A stretch of 64,000 nucleotides of DNA from the NCBI GenBank assembly GCA_963770045.1, contig CAVYOD010000023.1, forward strand, positions 1-64,000, written 5' to 3'. The translations under genes and the position numbers were made by a program. Under the pieces are notes generated by a model, which had not been told where the DNA came from, did no database searches, and was given only the letters and a program-made list of their open reading frames with translations. This document shows, one piece after another, positions 7,564 to 16,574 of this stretch; the stretch's first letter is position 1; every line of letters starts with the position of its first letter. The stretch comes from CAVYOD01 sp963770045. GTDB lineage: Bacteria > Acidobacteriota > Aminicenantia > Aminicenantales > CAVYOD01.

Positions 7564-8489
7564 TCAAGCAGTCCGGATATCTTCTCCCATGACAATGGCC
7601 GGGAGAAATCTCGGAAACGGAATCGGCGCTCAAGATATGACTTCGGCCAAAAGGCGCCCACAGGATCTCAAGATCCTTGAGGAACAGCGCCACGACGGTC
7701 GTGCCGCAGGCGGCGGCGAGGTGGGTGACACCCGAATCATTTCCGAGATAGAGGGAAGCGCGCGCGAGTAAGGAGGCGAGCTCAAGCAGGGGCATGCTTT
7801 CCGACCACTGCCAATGCGGCGGGAGTGCTGTTCCGTCCAGCTCGGGCTTGAGTCTTTCTTCGGCCTCGCCGGTCACGATCAAGCCGGCAACACCTCGCTC
7901 GCTCAATCGCCGGATGATCTCCAGGAAGTTACGGAGCGGCCAGCATTTGCCCTCGCTCCCGCTTCCCGGATGGACAACGACGAACTTTCGGTTTCGTCCT
8001 GAATCGACAGGGGCGGCATTGATCGGCAAGCAAGCGCAATCCTCGAAAGGAATTTCAGGCCCGCTTTCTTGGCCGAAAAAAGCGGCGGTTTGGTCGAACA
8101 AAAACCTGCTCAAGGGGACTCGGGAAGAAAGGTCGGCGACAATAAAATGTGACTCTTTTATGCCCAGGGATCGTAGCTTTGCTTCGAGATGCGCGCTCCC
8201 CTTCTCCTGCACCCATCCCAAGGCCAGGGAAAACCCGCCGCAGCCAGTTCGTCAGGCTTCCGTCGGCTCCAGGCCCTTTCTGGAATAATCCGGAGATCTC
8301 GCGTCTTTCCCAGGACAAGACATCGTCCACGACACCGGTCTTCTGGAGCAACGAAGCATACTCGGCCCGGCCGACGAGCGTCAGCTTTGCCCCGGGGATT
8401 TTTTTCCGGACAAAAGCGATCGAGGGAAGCGCGATCAGAAGATCGCCGAGGCCGCCTAGGCGGAACATCAGAATGGATTCGTGCCGCAT
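7564..8489 (-). CDS. Heptosyltransferase / glycosyltransferase family 9, at least two frameshifts
   Basis: The N-terminus MRHESILMFRLGGLGDLLIALPSI is the nucleotide-sugar enzyme start typical of LPS heptosyltransferases. After a break near 8230 the protein continues LEAKLRSLGIKESHFIVADL. It then has FVVVHPGSGSEGKCWPLRNFLEII (GT9 sugar-nucleotide-binding block) and SLYLGNDSGVTHLAAACGTTVVALF (the GNDSG.THLAAA motif). Near 7610 the frame slips again; the better end is AIVMGEDIRTA with stop at 7564. Length is about 308 aa, usual for the family. It would add a heptose or related sugar to lipid A core or another glycan at the inner membrane, matching rfaE2 elsewhere in the window. It is preceded by leader B. 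Confidence 0.75.
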
Positions 8490-8508
8490 ATCATTGCTCC
8501 GAAGAGAA

Positions 8509-8625
8509 GCCGGCTGTTTTAACAGCAGAAAAGGGGAAAATGATTATATAAGGTGGGCAGAAGTTTTCTCCAGCCGGCCCAAGAAAACTTGGTCGTTATT
8601 ATACTATAAAATTTCCCAAATTCAA
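8509..8625 (-). promoter_or_regulatory. Leader B: promoter plus 5-prime stem-loop with conserved GCCGGCTGG loop
   Basis: -35 TTGAAT (8625-8620) and -10 TATAAT (8603-8598) with a 16-base spacer. A perfect nine-pair stem AAGTTTTCT/AGAAAACTT (8590-8582 with 8569-8561) encloses the 12-base loop TGGGCCGGCTGG, just after the predicted start. Then ATCATTTTCCCCTTTTCTGCTG and a small hairpin GCTGT-TAAA-ACAGC (8526-8513). The last part of that hairpin lies in CAGCCGGC (8516-8509), which is also the complement of the loop. The loop/complement and hairpin pairings exclude each other, which is a switch-like layout. The GT9 ATG is 19 bases further on, past GGAG. Confidence 0.5.
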
Positions 8626-8707
8626 GCTCAAAATGGTTATAAAATCACTCTCGAAAATTTTCAGTTTTTCACTGCCGGGCTCAAATGAGATTTGATATAA
8701 TTTATAT

Positions 8708-8769
8708 GTGGGGTCTCCATGAAATAACAACTTAGCCGAGCTTACGAGCTTGGAATCAGGAGACCCCAC
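8708..8769. repeat. Perfect 11-bp inverted repeat at the end of the glycerate kinase gene
   Basis: GTGGGGTCTCC at 8708-8718 is matched by GGAGACCCCAC at 8759-8769, with a 40-base spacer. The right arm covers the last codons of the kinase gene, so the transcript could fold into a long-loop hairpin at its 3-prime end. No T-run follows, so a role as terminator or RNA-stability element is only a guess. Confidence 0.45.
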
Positions 8770-10128
8770 GAAAAAGAAAGATCCGGATATCCATGACGTT
8801 CGTTTTGGTCGGTCCGGTCTTGATCATTCCTCCCGCCCGCTCGAAGAAGCCGTAAGAATTATTGTCATCCAGGAATTCCTGCGGCTCCAGGGAGAGTTCC
8901 CGAACCCTTTCTAGAAGGGAGGGGCGATCCATGCCCCCGCGGCATCGGTCGGGCCATCGACGCCGTCAGTTCCGAGAGAGAGGAAGAGCCAGTCTTTATA
9001 AAAGCGATTGAATTTATAGCTTAAATAGCCTTTCCCCCTTTTCCCGAGCTCGCAAAGGCAGGCCAGGATGAACTCCTGATTTCTTCCACCCTTCCCGGGC
9101 CCCCTGACCGTGACTGTTAATTCTCCGCCGGCCACAAGGCAAAGAGGGTCGGCGTTAGACCCGGCAGGCCGGGTGAGACGGTCGAGAATCTCCAGATATT
9201 TTTTGGCGGCCGTCCTGGCTTCGCCCGAATCGCCCTCTTTTATTATTCTTGAATTGAAGCCCAGGTCTGAAGCCTCGGCACGGGCGGCTTCGAGGGCGAC
9301 GTGGTTGTCGCCCAGGATGAAACTTTGGACTCCTTTGAAGATCGGGTTTTTCGGCTTGAGCGTCTCTTCGATTTTCCCTTCAATTCCGCGCCTGATCGCC
9401 TCTTTGACGCCTCGCGGTGCCGACTCCCAAAGCCCATATTTTTCGAGGACCCCCTTGGCCCCGGCGTAGGTCGAGGAATCAGGCTGGGTGGGACCTGAGG
9501 CGATCGTCTCGAGGTCGTTCCCGATCACATCGGAGACGACCAGGTTCACGACCGTCGCCGGGAAGGCGGCCCGCGCCAGGCGTCCCCCTTTGATAGCGGA
9601 GAGATGTTTGCGCACCGCATTGAGCTCTTTGATGCTGGCGCCGGCCTTGAGGAGACTCTCGGTTATCAGCCTCTTTTCCCCGAGAGTTACCCCCGGGAGC
9701 GGAAGGCTGACCTGCGCCGATCCTCCTCCCGAGAGAAGAACCAGGAAAAGGTCCCGGTCGTCCGCGAGCCGGGCGAGACGGAGGATCTTTCGGGCGGCTA
9801 AAGTGCTTCTCTTATCCGGAAGAGGATGAGCCGCGGGAAGGCAGGCCAGTTTTTTGAGGCGAAGGTTCTCTCCCGGCGGGCAGAGAACGATGCCCTGCGT
9901 AAGTTTGTCTTTTAGATAGGCCGAGACCTCCCTCGCCAGATAGGGAGCTGCTTTTCCGACGGCGACCAAAAAAATCCGGCGATAAGAAGTGAGGCTGAAG
10001 GATTTCCCCTGGACAATGAGTCGGTCTCCGCTCCTCGAGATGTTTTTTTGAATCAGAGTTCTTGGCTCCACTGCCGCAAGAGCCGCCCTGTAAATCTTTC
10101 CGGCATTGGACAAAAGGACGTTCGCCAT
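8756..10128 (-). CDS. Glycerate 2-kinase (MOFRL family), frameshift near the C-terminus
   Basis: Starts MANVLLSNAGKIYRAALAAVEP at 10128; no clear RBS, and an upstream ATG at 10170 is an alternative. Family blocks: FLVLLSGGGSAQVSLPLPGV, IKELNAVRKHLSAIKGGRLA, NLVVSDVIGNDLETIASGPT, CLVAGGELTVTVRGPGKGGRNQEF and SLGTDGVDGPTDAAGA. A slip near 8930 is followed in another frame by the expected ending (DNNSYGFFERAGGMIKTGPT, then NVMDIRIFLF), stopping at 8756. Total is about 457 aa, normal for the family. It phosphorylates D-glycerate to 2-phosphoglycerate with ATP, feeding glycolysis from serine or glyoxylate breakdown. It is cytoplasmic and transcribed alone. Confidence 0.85.
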
Positions 10129-10290
10129 CGCCAGAACTATACAAAGAAATGATGATTTTATCAAAAACAAAAGAGGGTAAGCGGTAATGGTAGAGTAGGG
10201 GAATAGAATACAACCGACCCGCCTAACGCTGACCCCTAACCCCTTACTATTTATTAATTTTCCCGTTTATGATAAAAATACAGCGAAAAC

Positions 10291-11250
10291 GTGGCCGCCA
10301 GACTATTCGCCCGGAAAAGAAGCCTCCTCTTTTTCATTCTCAAGCTCGTCTTCAGCCTGGCGATCATCGCCCTTCTCCTGATCTACAAGGCATCGGTCAA
10401 AAGCATCCTGGCAGTCCTGGCGCACGTTGATCCTCGCTGGCTCGTTGTCTCTTTCTCTCTCCAAGCCATCGGCCTCCTGATCAGCGCCCACCGCTGGCGG
10501 ATCCTCGCCCGGGCCCAAGGCGATGAAATCCCCCTCGTGTTTCTCGCCAAGTCGTACCTGGTCGGCATCTTTTTCAGCAACTTCCTTCCCTCAAGCTTCG
10601 GGGGCGATATCGTCCGCATTTGGGACGGCTCCAAGTATTCCGCTTCACTGGTCAGATCTTCGGCCGTGGTCGCCGTGGAACGCATCACCGGGGTCATCGT
10701 CCTCTTCGTCTTTGCATTCCTGGCTTCTCTTTTCAGGCTGGATATGGCCCAGAGCATTCCGGTGATTTGGGTTTCCCTTATCCTTGGGTTCCTAGGCCTG
10801 GCCCTCGTTGTGCTGTTCCTCCTCCCTGTATCCGGAAATCTGCTCAAGCGGCTCCCGGAAAAGGGCCTGGCCGGCAAATTCAGAGAAAAAACCGTGGCCT
10901 TCCGAGACACGGTCCTCGGCTATAAGAAAAACAAAGTCCCCTTTATCAAAGCCTCTTTCTGGGCGCTCCTGCTCCAGGTCAATGTCGTCATCTATTATTT
11001 TTTGATCGGAAAGGCGCTCCATCTTCGTATCAACCTGCTCGATTATTTCATCATCATCCCTATTGTTCTCCTTGTCCAGATCATCCCCATCACGATCAAC
11101 GGCTTGGGACTTCGAGAAGGGTCCTACATTGAAATCTTCCGGTTCTACGCCATCCCCTCCCAGACGGCTTTCTCCTTTTCGGTGATCGATGTCGCTTTCC
11201 GTCTGATAACAGGCCTGGCCGGCGGAGTCATCTACGTCCTGCGAAAATGA
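10291..11250 (+). CDS. Flippase-like membrane protein (UPF0104 / lysylphosphatidylglycerol synthase TM family)
   Basis: 319 aa from a GTG at 10291. About eight membrane segments are visible, including LLFFILKLVFSLAIIALLLI, WLVVSFSLQAIGLLISAHRW and ITGVIVLFVFAFLASLF. The family marks SYLVGIFFSNFLPSSFGGDIVR and IPITINGLGLREGSYIEIF are present. This family (AglD/MprF TM-like) handles lipid-linked substrates in envelope biosynthesis, but substrates are mostly unproven. Its stop overlaps the ATG of the EnvC-like gene (ATGA at 11247-11250), making it the first gene of a four-gene envelope operon. The 162-base spacer upstream shows no clear promoter. Confidence 0.7.
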   Translation: MAARLFARKRSLLFFILKLVFSLAIIALLLIYKASVKSILAVLAHVDPRWLVVSFSLQAIGLLISAHRWRILARAQGDEIPLVFLAKSYLVGIFFSNFLPSSFGGDIVRIWDGSKYSASLVRSSAVVAVERITGVIVLFVFAFLASLFRLDMAQSIPVIWVSLILGFLGLALVVLFLLPVSGNLLKRLPEKGLAGKFREKTVAFRDTVLGYKKNKVPFIKASFWALLLQVNVVIYYFLIGKALHLRINLLDYFIIIPIVLLVQIIPITINGLGLREGSYIEIFRFYAIPSQTAFSFSVIDVAFRLITGLAGGVIYVLRK

Positions 11251-12395
11251 AGCGTTCAGTATCCTGCGTGGCGCTGTCGATTGCACTTTCCCTGGGAGTC
11301 TTTCCGCAGCAGGACCTCTCCGAATTTGAAAAACGGCTGTCCAAGATAAATGAACAGATTAAAGACGCCAGGTCCAGGATCAAGCAGGAAGAGACGAAAG
11401 AAGCGACCGTCCTTGTCAGCCTGGAGAGGATCGGACTCAACAAGCGCTTGATCAGATCGCAGCTGGATCTCTACCGGGTCCAGCTCGAAAAAACGAACAA
11501 AGAGCAATCAGACCTGAAGGTCGAGGCCGCCCAGCTCAGGGTCAAGCTGGAGTCGGAGCAGCAAGCCGTCGAAAAGACCCTGGCGACGCTGTATAAATTC
11601 GGAAAGTTCAGCTTTCTCAGGTTCCTCCTCCAATCCGGCAGCATCGGCGACCTTTTCAACGAGAGCAAGCATCTCAGCATCCTGGCCCGGTACCAGGAAA
11701 AGACAATCTCGGAATATCTGGCCAACCTGGCCCAGCTGGGGAAGGCGACGGAATCGATCGAGGCCAAGAGAAAGGAGATCGCGGACCTGGCGGTCCTGAC
11801 CGGGCAGAAGAAAAGAGAGCTCGAGGACCAGGAGCAAAAGAACCAGAGCCTGGTCGACCAGATCCGCAAAAACAAGAACCTCTACCAGAAAACCCTGGAC
11901 GAACTCAACACCAGCTCCGAGCAGCTCCAGATCCTGATGAAAAAGCTCATCAACCAGGAATTCACATTGCCCTTGCCTTTTATCCCCCTGTATGAAATGA
12001 AGGGCAAGCTCCCCTGGCCCCTGGAGGGAAGGATCATCACCCGTTTCGGTCTCCAGACGCACCCCAACTTCAACACCACGACCTTGAACAACGGGATCGA
12101 GATCGCCCCGCCCAAGGACAAGCTGCTGATCGCCGCCATTCACCCCGGCAAGGTGGTCTTCACGGATTTCTTCCAGGGATACGGAAATCTCGTCATCATC
12201 GATCACGGCATGACCTATTATTCCCTTTACGGACATTGCTCGGAATTCCTGGTCAAGACGGGCGATCCGGTCAGGTCCGAACAGCCTGTCGCGACGGTCG
12301 GAGACTCGGGCTCACTCCAAGGTACGTGTCTTTATTTCGAGATCCGTTACAAGACCAAGCCCCTGGACCCCTTGCAATGGTTGAAACGAAGGTGA
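11247..12395 (+). CDS. envC: EnvC-like murein hydrolase activator (coiled coil plus degenerate LytM/M23 domain)
   Basis: 382 aa. A signal peptide (MKRSVSCVALSIALSLGVFP) is followed by a long coiled coil at residues about 25-240 (LSEFEKRLSKINEQIKDARS onward). Residues about 260-380 form a LytM domain: LPWPLEGRIITRFGLQ, GYGNLVIIDHGMTYYSLYGH, TVGDSGSL and LYFEIRY. Active M23 enzymes need an H-x3-D zinc pair and a later H-x-H. Here the first site reads NNGIEI and the last reads LYFEI, so zinc ligands are missing, as in E. coli EnvC. It would therefore activate amidases at the septum rather than cut peptidoglycan. Synteny with Ctp-like and YibQ-like genes supports this. Confidence 0.8.
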   Translation: MKRSVSCVALSIALSLGVFPQQDLSEFEKRLSKINEQIKDARSRIKQEETKEATVLVSLERIGLNKRLIRSQLDLYRVQLEKTNKEQSDLKVEAAQLRVKLESEQQAVEKTLATLYKFGKFSFLRFLLQSGSIGDLFNESKHLSILARYQEKTISEYLANLAQLGKATESIEAKRKEIADLAVLTGQKKRELEDQEQKNQSLVDQIRKNKNLYQKTLDELNTSSEQLQILMKKLINQEFTLPLPFIPLYEMKGKLPWPLEGRIITRFGLQTHPNFNTTTLNNGIEIAPPKDKLLIAAIHPGKVVFTDFFQGYGNLVIIDHGMTYYSLYGHCSEFLVKTGDPVRSEQPVATVGDSGSLQGTCLYFEIRYKTKPLDPLQWLKRR

Positions 12396-12422
12396 TACAA
12401 TCGATCTTCATGTCATAAGCCG

Positions 12423-13565
12423 ATGATACATAAGAACTTCAGGCTCATCCTGGTCACAGCCGTCGTCACTCTGGGCGTTTTCTTTCTGCTCGAAAAGCGC
12501 ATTCTGCCGGGCAGCACCGCGGGGGCGCCGGCCGCGAAGGGCGTCGACCTCCTCGGCCAGGTCGTCCGCCTGATCAAGAACGACTACGTTGAGGAGAGGG
12601 ACCCCGTTCAAACCATGGAGGGGGCCTACAAGGGGTTGGTCAATTCCCTGGATCCATATTCAGGCTATCTCGACAAGGACACGGCGGCCAAATATTTTCA
12701 GCGAAAAGAGGGTCGGCTCAACGAGACGGGGTTGGTCCTGTACAAAAAAGGAAATTCGTTCCCGGTGATCGCCGCAGTGCTCGAAAATTCTCCGGCCGAG
12801 AAGAAGGGCCTCAAAGTCGGCGATTATCTGAGCGCCATCGACGGCCGCTCCACCTTGCTCATGAGCCTGGCGGAAGCCTCGCTCTCACTCGAAGATAAAG
12901 GGACCGCTCCGGTGAAGGTCCGAGTCCTCAGGGAAACGGACACGCTCAACCTGGAGATCGAAAGGATTCAGATCGCGGCCGGCCCGTTTTCTTACCGCGG
13001 GGCGGAAGGGACGAGCGGCATCCTGAAGATCAATTATCTCCTGCCTCCCTGCGTCGCGGAGATCAAAAAGGCGGTTCTCCCTCGTCTCAAATCCGAGAAG
13101 AAGCCCCTCGTCCTGGACCTGACCAACTGCTCCGAGGGAAATCTGGATGAGGCCAGGAAATTGATCAACTTGTTTCTCAAGGCAAATTCCATCGGTTACC
13201 TGGAAAAGCGCGCCGGCGGCAAAATCGGACTTGCTTGTCCGGAGAAGCCGGAGCTCAAAGATCTGCCGCTCGTTGTCTGGGAGAATCAGGCCACGATGGG
13301 GCCGGCCGAGATTGTCGTCGCCGTCTTGCAGGAATTCAAGCGGGCCCGCGCGATCGGCCTGCCGACGGTCGGGGCCACCGGAGAGCAGGAATTTTTCCCT
13401 CTGGACGGCGGCAGCGGCCTTCTCCTGACATCCGGCATCTTTCATCTCAATTCGGGGGCAAACCTGTTCGGAGAAGGGATCAAACCCGACGTCAAGTTGG
13501 AGATCGGGGATCAAAGCCAGGCCACCTTCCTCAAAAAGACCGTGGGCTCTGGCCCGTCTCTATGA
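12423..13565 (+). CDS. S41/C-terminal-processing-protease homologue lacking the catalytic Ser and Lys
   Basis: 380 aa with an N-terminal anchor (FRLILVTAVVTLGVFFLL), the Ctp N-terminal region (VDLLGQVVRLIKNDYVEERD, SLDPYSGYLDKDTAAKYF), a PDZ domain at about residues 95-180 (VIAAVLENSPAEKKGLKVGDYL) and an S41-like core. The usual serine block NxxSASxAEI reads NQATMGPAEIVVAVLQ, and the usual TxGKG lysine block reads TVGATGEQEFFPL. Both catalytic residues therefore appear replaced. It is likely a pseudoprotease that binds or localises a partner. It sits between envC-like and yibQ-like genes, in the same orientation, with short gaps. A compensated sequencing error could mask an active site, but both blocks are in frame. 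Confidence 0.7.
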   Translation: MIHKNFRLILVTAVVTLGVFFLLEKRILPGSTAGAPAAKGVDLLGQVVRLIKNDYVEERDPVQTMEGAYKGLVNSLDPYSGYLDKDTAAKYFQRKEGRLNETGLVLYKKGNSFPVIAAVLENSPAEKKGLKVGDYLSAIDGRSTLLMSLAEASLSLEDKGTAPVKVRVLRETDTLNLEIERIQIAAGPFSYRGAEGTSGILKINYLLPPCVAEIKKAVLPRLKSEKKPLVLDLTNCSEGNLDEARKLINLFLKANSIGYLEKRAGGKIGLACPEKPELKDLPLVVWENQATMGPAEIVVAVLQEFKRARAIGLPTVGATGEQEFFPLDGGSGLLLTSGIFHLNSGANLFGEGIKPDVKLEIGDQSQATFLKKTVGSGPSL

Positions 13566-13568
13566 TCG

Positions 13569-14750
13569 ATGGAAATAAGCGACGTCCCGAGCGGTAAGCT
13601 AACTCCCTACCGCAGGCTGGCCCGGATCCTCTACATCATTCTCGCATCCGTCGCCGTTCTTGCTTCGGCAGGCCTGGACTATCTCAATTGGAAAAAAGGG
13701 GAATCCTCGTTCCTGTTCGGAATTTTTGGAGAAGCCAAGGCGCCCGAGAGCACCGGAGTGGCCCTGGGCAGTTTTTTGCCGGCTTACTTGCGCGGTCATG
13801 GAATCCCGCCGGGCTCATTCCAGGGGCATAAAGATGATGCCGGGGTCTATCACCTCAAGGTCGAACTCACGGCCAAGGATTATGCCCGGCTGGAAACGAG
13901 TCTCGAACAGGGGCTCAAAAAGAGCCAGGTTGTGGTCAAGCGGAAGGAGGAGCAACAAGACAAGGACCGGGCCTATTTTCTCTGGCAAGTGGAAAGGGCC
14001 GGGGAGAAAGGCATCATCCTCTTTTCCTGCCTGGTCGAGAAGCCGCCGATAAAAGAGGAGCCGCAGATTCCACGAGCGGAAAAATCGAAGGTGGCACTGA
14101 TCGTGGACGATATGGGGAATAGCCTGGACATGCTCGAGGCGCTCTGTGCCTTGAAGAAGAGGCTGACCATCTCTATCCTCCCCTTCAGCTCTCATGCCAA
14201 GGAAACGGCCGAGGTTGCCTACCAACACGGTCTCGAAGTGATGCTCCATCTCCCCCTCGAATCCCTGAACAACCAGGAAGCCGAAAGCCAGACCGAGGGA
14301 ATCATCTATTCCTGGGCACCCGAAGAGGAGGTCAAGAGGATTCTCGACGACGATCTCGATAAGGTCCCTTATATCAAGGGCGTAAACAACCACATGGGTT
14401 CTAAGATCACGGCCGATGAGCCGATCATGCGGACAATCCTTTTTCGGCTTAAAGAAAAGGGGCTCTTTTTCATCGACAGCCGAACGAGCGGCAAGTCGGT
14501 CGCCTACGACCTGGCACAGCAGATGGGAATTCCCTCGGCCTATCGCCAGGTTTTTCTCGACGCGCCCAGCGACAGCTCATCCATTAAAGCCCGGATGATA
14601 GAGCTTTTCGGCCTGGCTCAAAAAAGGGGGCGGGCCCTAGGGATCTGCCATCCCACGGAAGCGACACTCCAGGCCCTCCAGAAGAACCTTGCCCTTGCCG
14701 ACCGCTATAACCTCGAGCTTGTTTTTGCATCACAGATCGTGCACAAATAA
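13569..14750 (+). CDS. Divergent polysaccharide deacetylase family protein (YibQ/DUF610 type)
   Basis: 393 aa. One N-terminal membrane anchor (ILYIILASVAVLASAGLDYL) is followed by a charged spacer and, from about residue 175, the YibQ domain. This shows KVALIVDDMGNSLDMLEAL, LTISILPFSSHAKETAEVA, GLEVMLHLPLES, GVNNHMGSKITADEPIM and LFFIDSRTSGKSVAYDLA. The family has a NodB-like barrel with altered metal ligands and is nearly always linked to envC and ctp genes, as here. The intergenic gap to the Ctp-like gene is three bases, so translation is probably coupled. The likely location is the periplasmic face of the inner membrane; the biochemical role is unproven in any species I know. Confidence 0.8.
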   Translation: MEISDVPSGKLTPYRRLARILYIILASVAVLASAGLDYLNWKKGESSFLFGIFGEAKAPESTGVALGSFLPAYLRGHGIPPGSFQGHKDDAGVYHLKVELTAKDYARLETSLEQGLKKSQVVVKRKEEQQDKDRAYFLWQVERAGEKGIILFSCLVEKPPIKEEPQIPRAEKSKVALIVDDMGNSLDMLEALCALKKRLTISILPFSSHAKETAEVAYQHGLEVMLHLPLESLNNQEAESQTEGIIYSWAPEEEVKRILDDDLDKVPYIKGVNNHMGSKITADEPIMRTILFRLKEKGLFFIDSRTSGKSVAYDLAQQMGIPSAYRQVFLDAPSDSSSIKARMIELFGLAQKRGRALGICHPTEATLQALQKNLALADRYNLELVFASQIVHK

Positions 14751-14760
14751 AAATCGTCTG

Positions 14761-14792
14761 TCTCGCCATCTCGTCGTCTGGTCATCTCGCCA
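14761..14792. repeat. Four imperfect octamer repeats
   Basis: TCTCGCCA, TCTCGTCG, TCTGGTCA and TCTCGCCA follow one another just after the yibQ-like stop. A looser continuation (TGTCGCG, TTGTCCCG, TAATCTCG) appears around 14815-14840. This is a short low-complexity array in the 155-base spacer; no other feature is seen there. Confidence 0.4.
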
Positions 14793-14905
14793 TAAAGAAC
14801 GAACACGAATGCCGTCTGTCGCGTTGTCCCGTAATCTCGATAAAACTGATCACCGGGGACAAGCTTTTTCCCGATCAGCCAAACCCGGTCCCTTCTTTCA
14901 TCTTT

Positions 14906-15818
14906 TTATTTAATAACTGTATATTTATCAATGAGATAGAAACAGAATCCAGAGAACGCCAGAAGCGCAAAGACAAAGACTGCTTTCAGCAAAACTTTCC
15001 GCTTGATTCTATTCCGAAGGGCCTCCAGAACCTGGACGAAGGCAAAGACCTCTGCGGCGAACGGAAGAAACCCGAAATACCCGAATACCGGCATCTGGAA
15101 GATCCGCCAAAAGTTCAAATAGGGAAGAGAATATTCCCAATGGGAACCGGCCCAGAAATTTAAGAACTCCCAAAGAAGACCCGCTGCGAGCCCCGCGCCC
15201 AGCCACGACAAGATCATTGTCCAATCGCCGTCCTCCAGATCCCTGAAAAAGGACGGACGCGAAGCCCGATAATTCAGCGGCTCGAAAATCAGGATGAAGC
15301 CCAGCCAGACAAGAGGGAAGAACACGCGGGGCCAAATGAGGGATGTGGCCAGGAACAAAAGACCTGCTCCGAGGCTCAGATCCAGAAGCCGGGAGGTGAA
15401 TTTCATCCTGAACAGACCCGGCGCTCGCCCTTTGAATAAACTCTTAATGAAGAGCGAGATCTCGAGGAGAGCCGGGACGACCGTGGCGAAGGCGACGAAG
15501 TATCCCGGCCACCGGACAAAAAGGCTCTTGGGAAGGCCGTGGTAGCTCCAATTCTGGAGACGGAGGTTGAAGAGCTCGAAGACGAGCCATACGAAAACGG
15601 AGATGAACGCGAAAAAAACAGAAATCCGCGGGCTTGGCCAGGGGCGAGGTTTTCAGGCGCCGGTAATTGATACTGTCTGCCGCCAGGATGAAACCCCACC
15701 AGGCGAAGTTATAAAACCAGATTTTCATGAAGGGAAGCTTGAGTGCGAGCAGGACCGCGGCAACGATCAACACCAAGATCCCCAGGAAAAGATTGCGTCT
15801 CAAAATCTTATCGCTCAT
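14906..15818 (-). CDS. Multi-span membrane protein, frameshift at an A7 homopolymer
   Basis: Starts MSDKILRRNLFLGILVLIVA at 15818. Near 15612-15618 a run of seven A on the plus strand breaks the frame. Changing it by one base gives FCFFAFISVFVWLVFELFNLRL and runs straight into MKFTSRLLDLSLGAGLLFLA. The product is about 303 aa with roughly eight membrane helices in two similar halves (WWGFILAADSINYRRLK and WLGFILIFEPLNYRASR look like an internal duplication). I recognise no family. It stands alone, convergent with the yibQ-like gene. Confidence 0.6.
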
Positions 15819-15954
15819 GCTCTCTCAGCTTACCCCAGGAAACAAGTCGTATTCTAAGAAATATCACCTGTTGAAGCAACAAGAAGCGAGGGTGAGGAGA
15901 AGGAGTGAGGAGATTCAGAACGGAAACCGGGGTACGGGGGACGGAAATTAGAGA

Positions 15955-15983
15955 TTGAATAAATCCCCTCCATCCCTTATATT
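15955..15983 (+). promoter_or_regulatory. Sigma70-type promoter for the lipoprotein-pdaD operon
   Basis: TTGAAT (15955-15960) and TATATT (15978-15983) are separated by exactly 17 bases. The predicted start near 15990 leaves a leader of under 20 bases, containing GAGGAGGAGG immediately before the ATG at 16008. Confidence 0.5.
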
Positions 15984-16007
15984 AAAGTTAACATGAGGAG
16001 GAGGACG

Positions 16008-16574
16008 ATGATAAAACCGGTCACGGCCTTGTTCATAATGGCAATGATAGTTTTTTCGCTTTCCCAGACAGCCTGCGTCAAATCGATGTCCCCGGACCAG
16101 CTCAAGGCGTCGATGGAAATCACCGATCTCGAGACCAAATGGGTCTCCAAGTTCTATCAGCCCTGGCCTCCCCGGTTGATCCTTGTCCCCGTCCTCCAGT
16201 TCCGGATCAGGAACGTCAGCGACCGGCCTCTCACCTATGTCAACTTTAATGTCGTCTTCAGGTTCAAAGCCGATAATGAGAACTTCGGCGATTGCTTTCT
16301 CGCGGCCATCCGCGGGACGCCGGTCGAGCCGGGCGAGAAGAGCGATGTCATCACTCTCAAAAGCAATTTTGGGGTCGAGGCCAGGAATGTCAACTCCTTC
16401 AAAGACAATCCGCGCTGGAGAATCGCCGTCGCCAAGGTCTTCACCACCTCCCGGGGCTCACAGCCCGTCCTCCTGGGCGAATACCAAATCTCCCAAAAGA
16501 TTGATTTCAAAGAGCCGGAGGCCGTCCACATGGGAGAAAAGCCCGGCGCCATCAAAGAGAAAGAGAAAAAATGA
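16008..16574 (+). CDS. Putative lipoprotein of unknown function
   Basis: The ATG at 16008 is chosen because GAGGAGGAGG ends five bases upstream; the ATG at 15993 lies within the leader. The N-terminus MIKPVTALFIMAMIVFSLSQTAC is a lipoprotein signal peptide with lipobox SQTAC. The mature 165 residues form a beta-rich domain (LILVPVLQFRIRNVSDRPLTYVNFNVVFRF, VEPGEKSDVITLKSNFGVEARN), resembling domains that carry backbone-type extracellular beta sandwiches. A charged tail (KPGAIKEKEKK) ends the protein. The stop overlaps the pdaD start (ATGA). Confidence 0.6.
   Translation: MIKPVTALFIMAMIVFSLSQTACVKSMSPDQLKASMEITDLETKWVSKFYQPWPPRLILVPVLQFRIRNVSDRPLTYVNFNVVFRFKADNENFGDCFLAAIRGTPVEPGEKSDVITLKSNFGVEARNVNSFKDNPRWRIAVAKVFTTSRGSQPVLLGEYQISQKIDFKEPEAVHMGEKPGAIKEKEKK

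Noticed and set aside
9488..9829. Long plus-strand frames inside the glycerate kinase gene
   Set aside because: They are antisense shadows of a clear family member and show typical Arg/Ser/Pro-rich noise composition.
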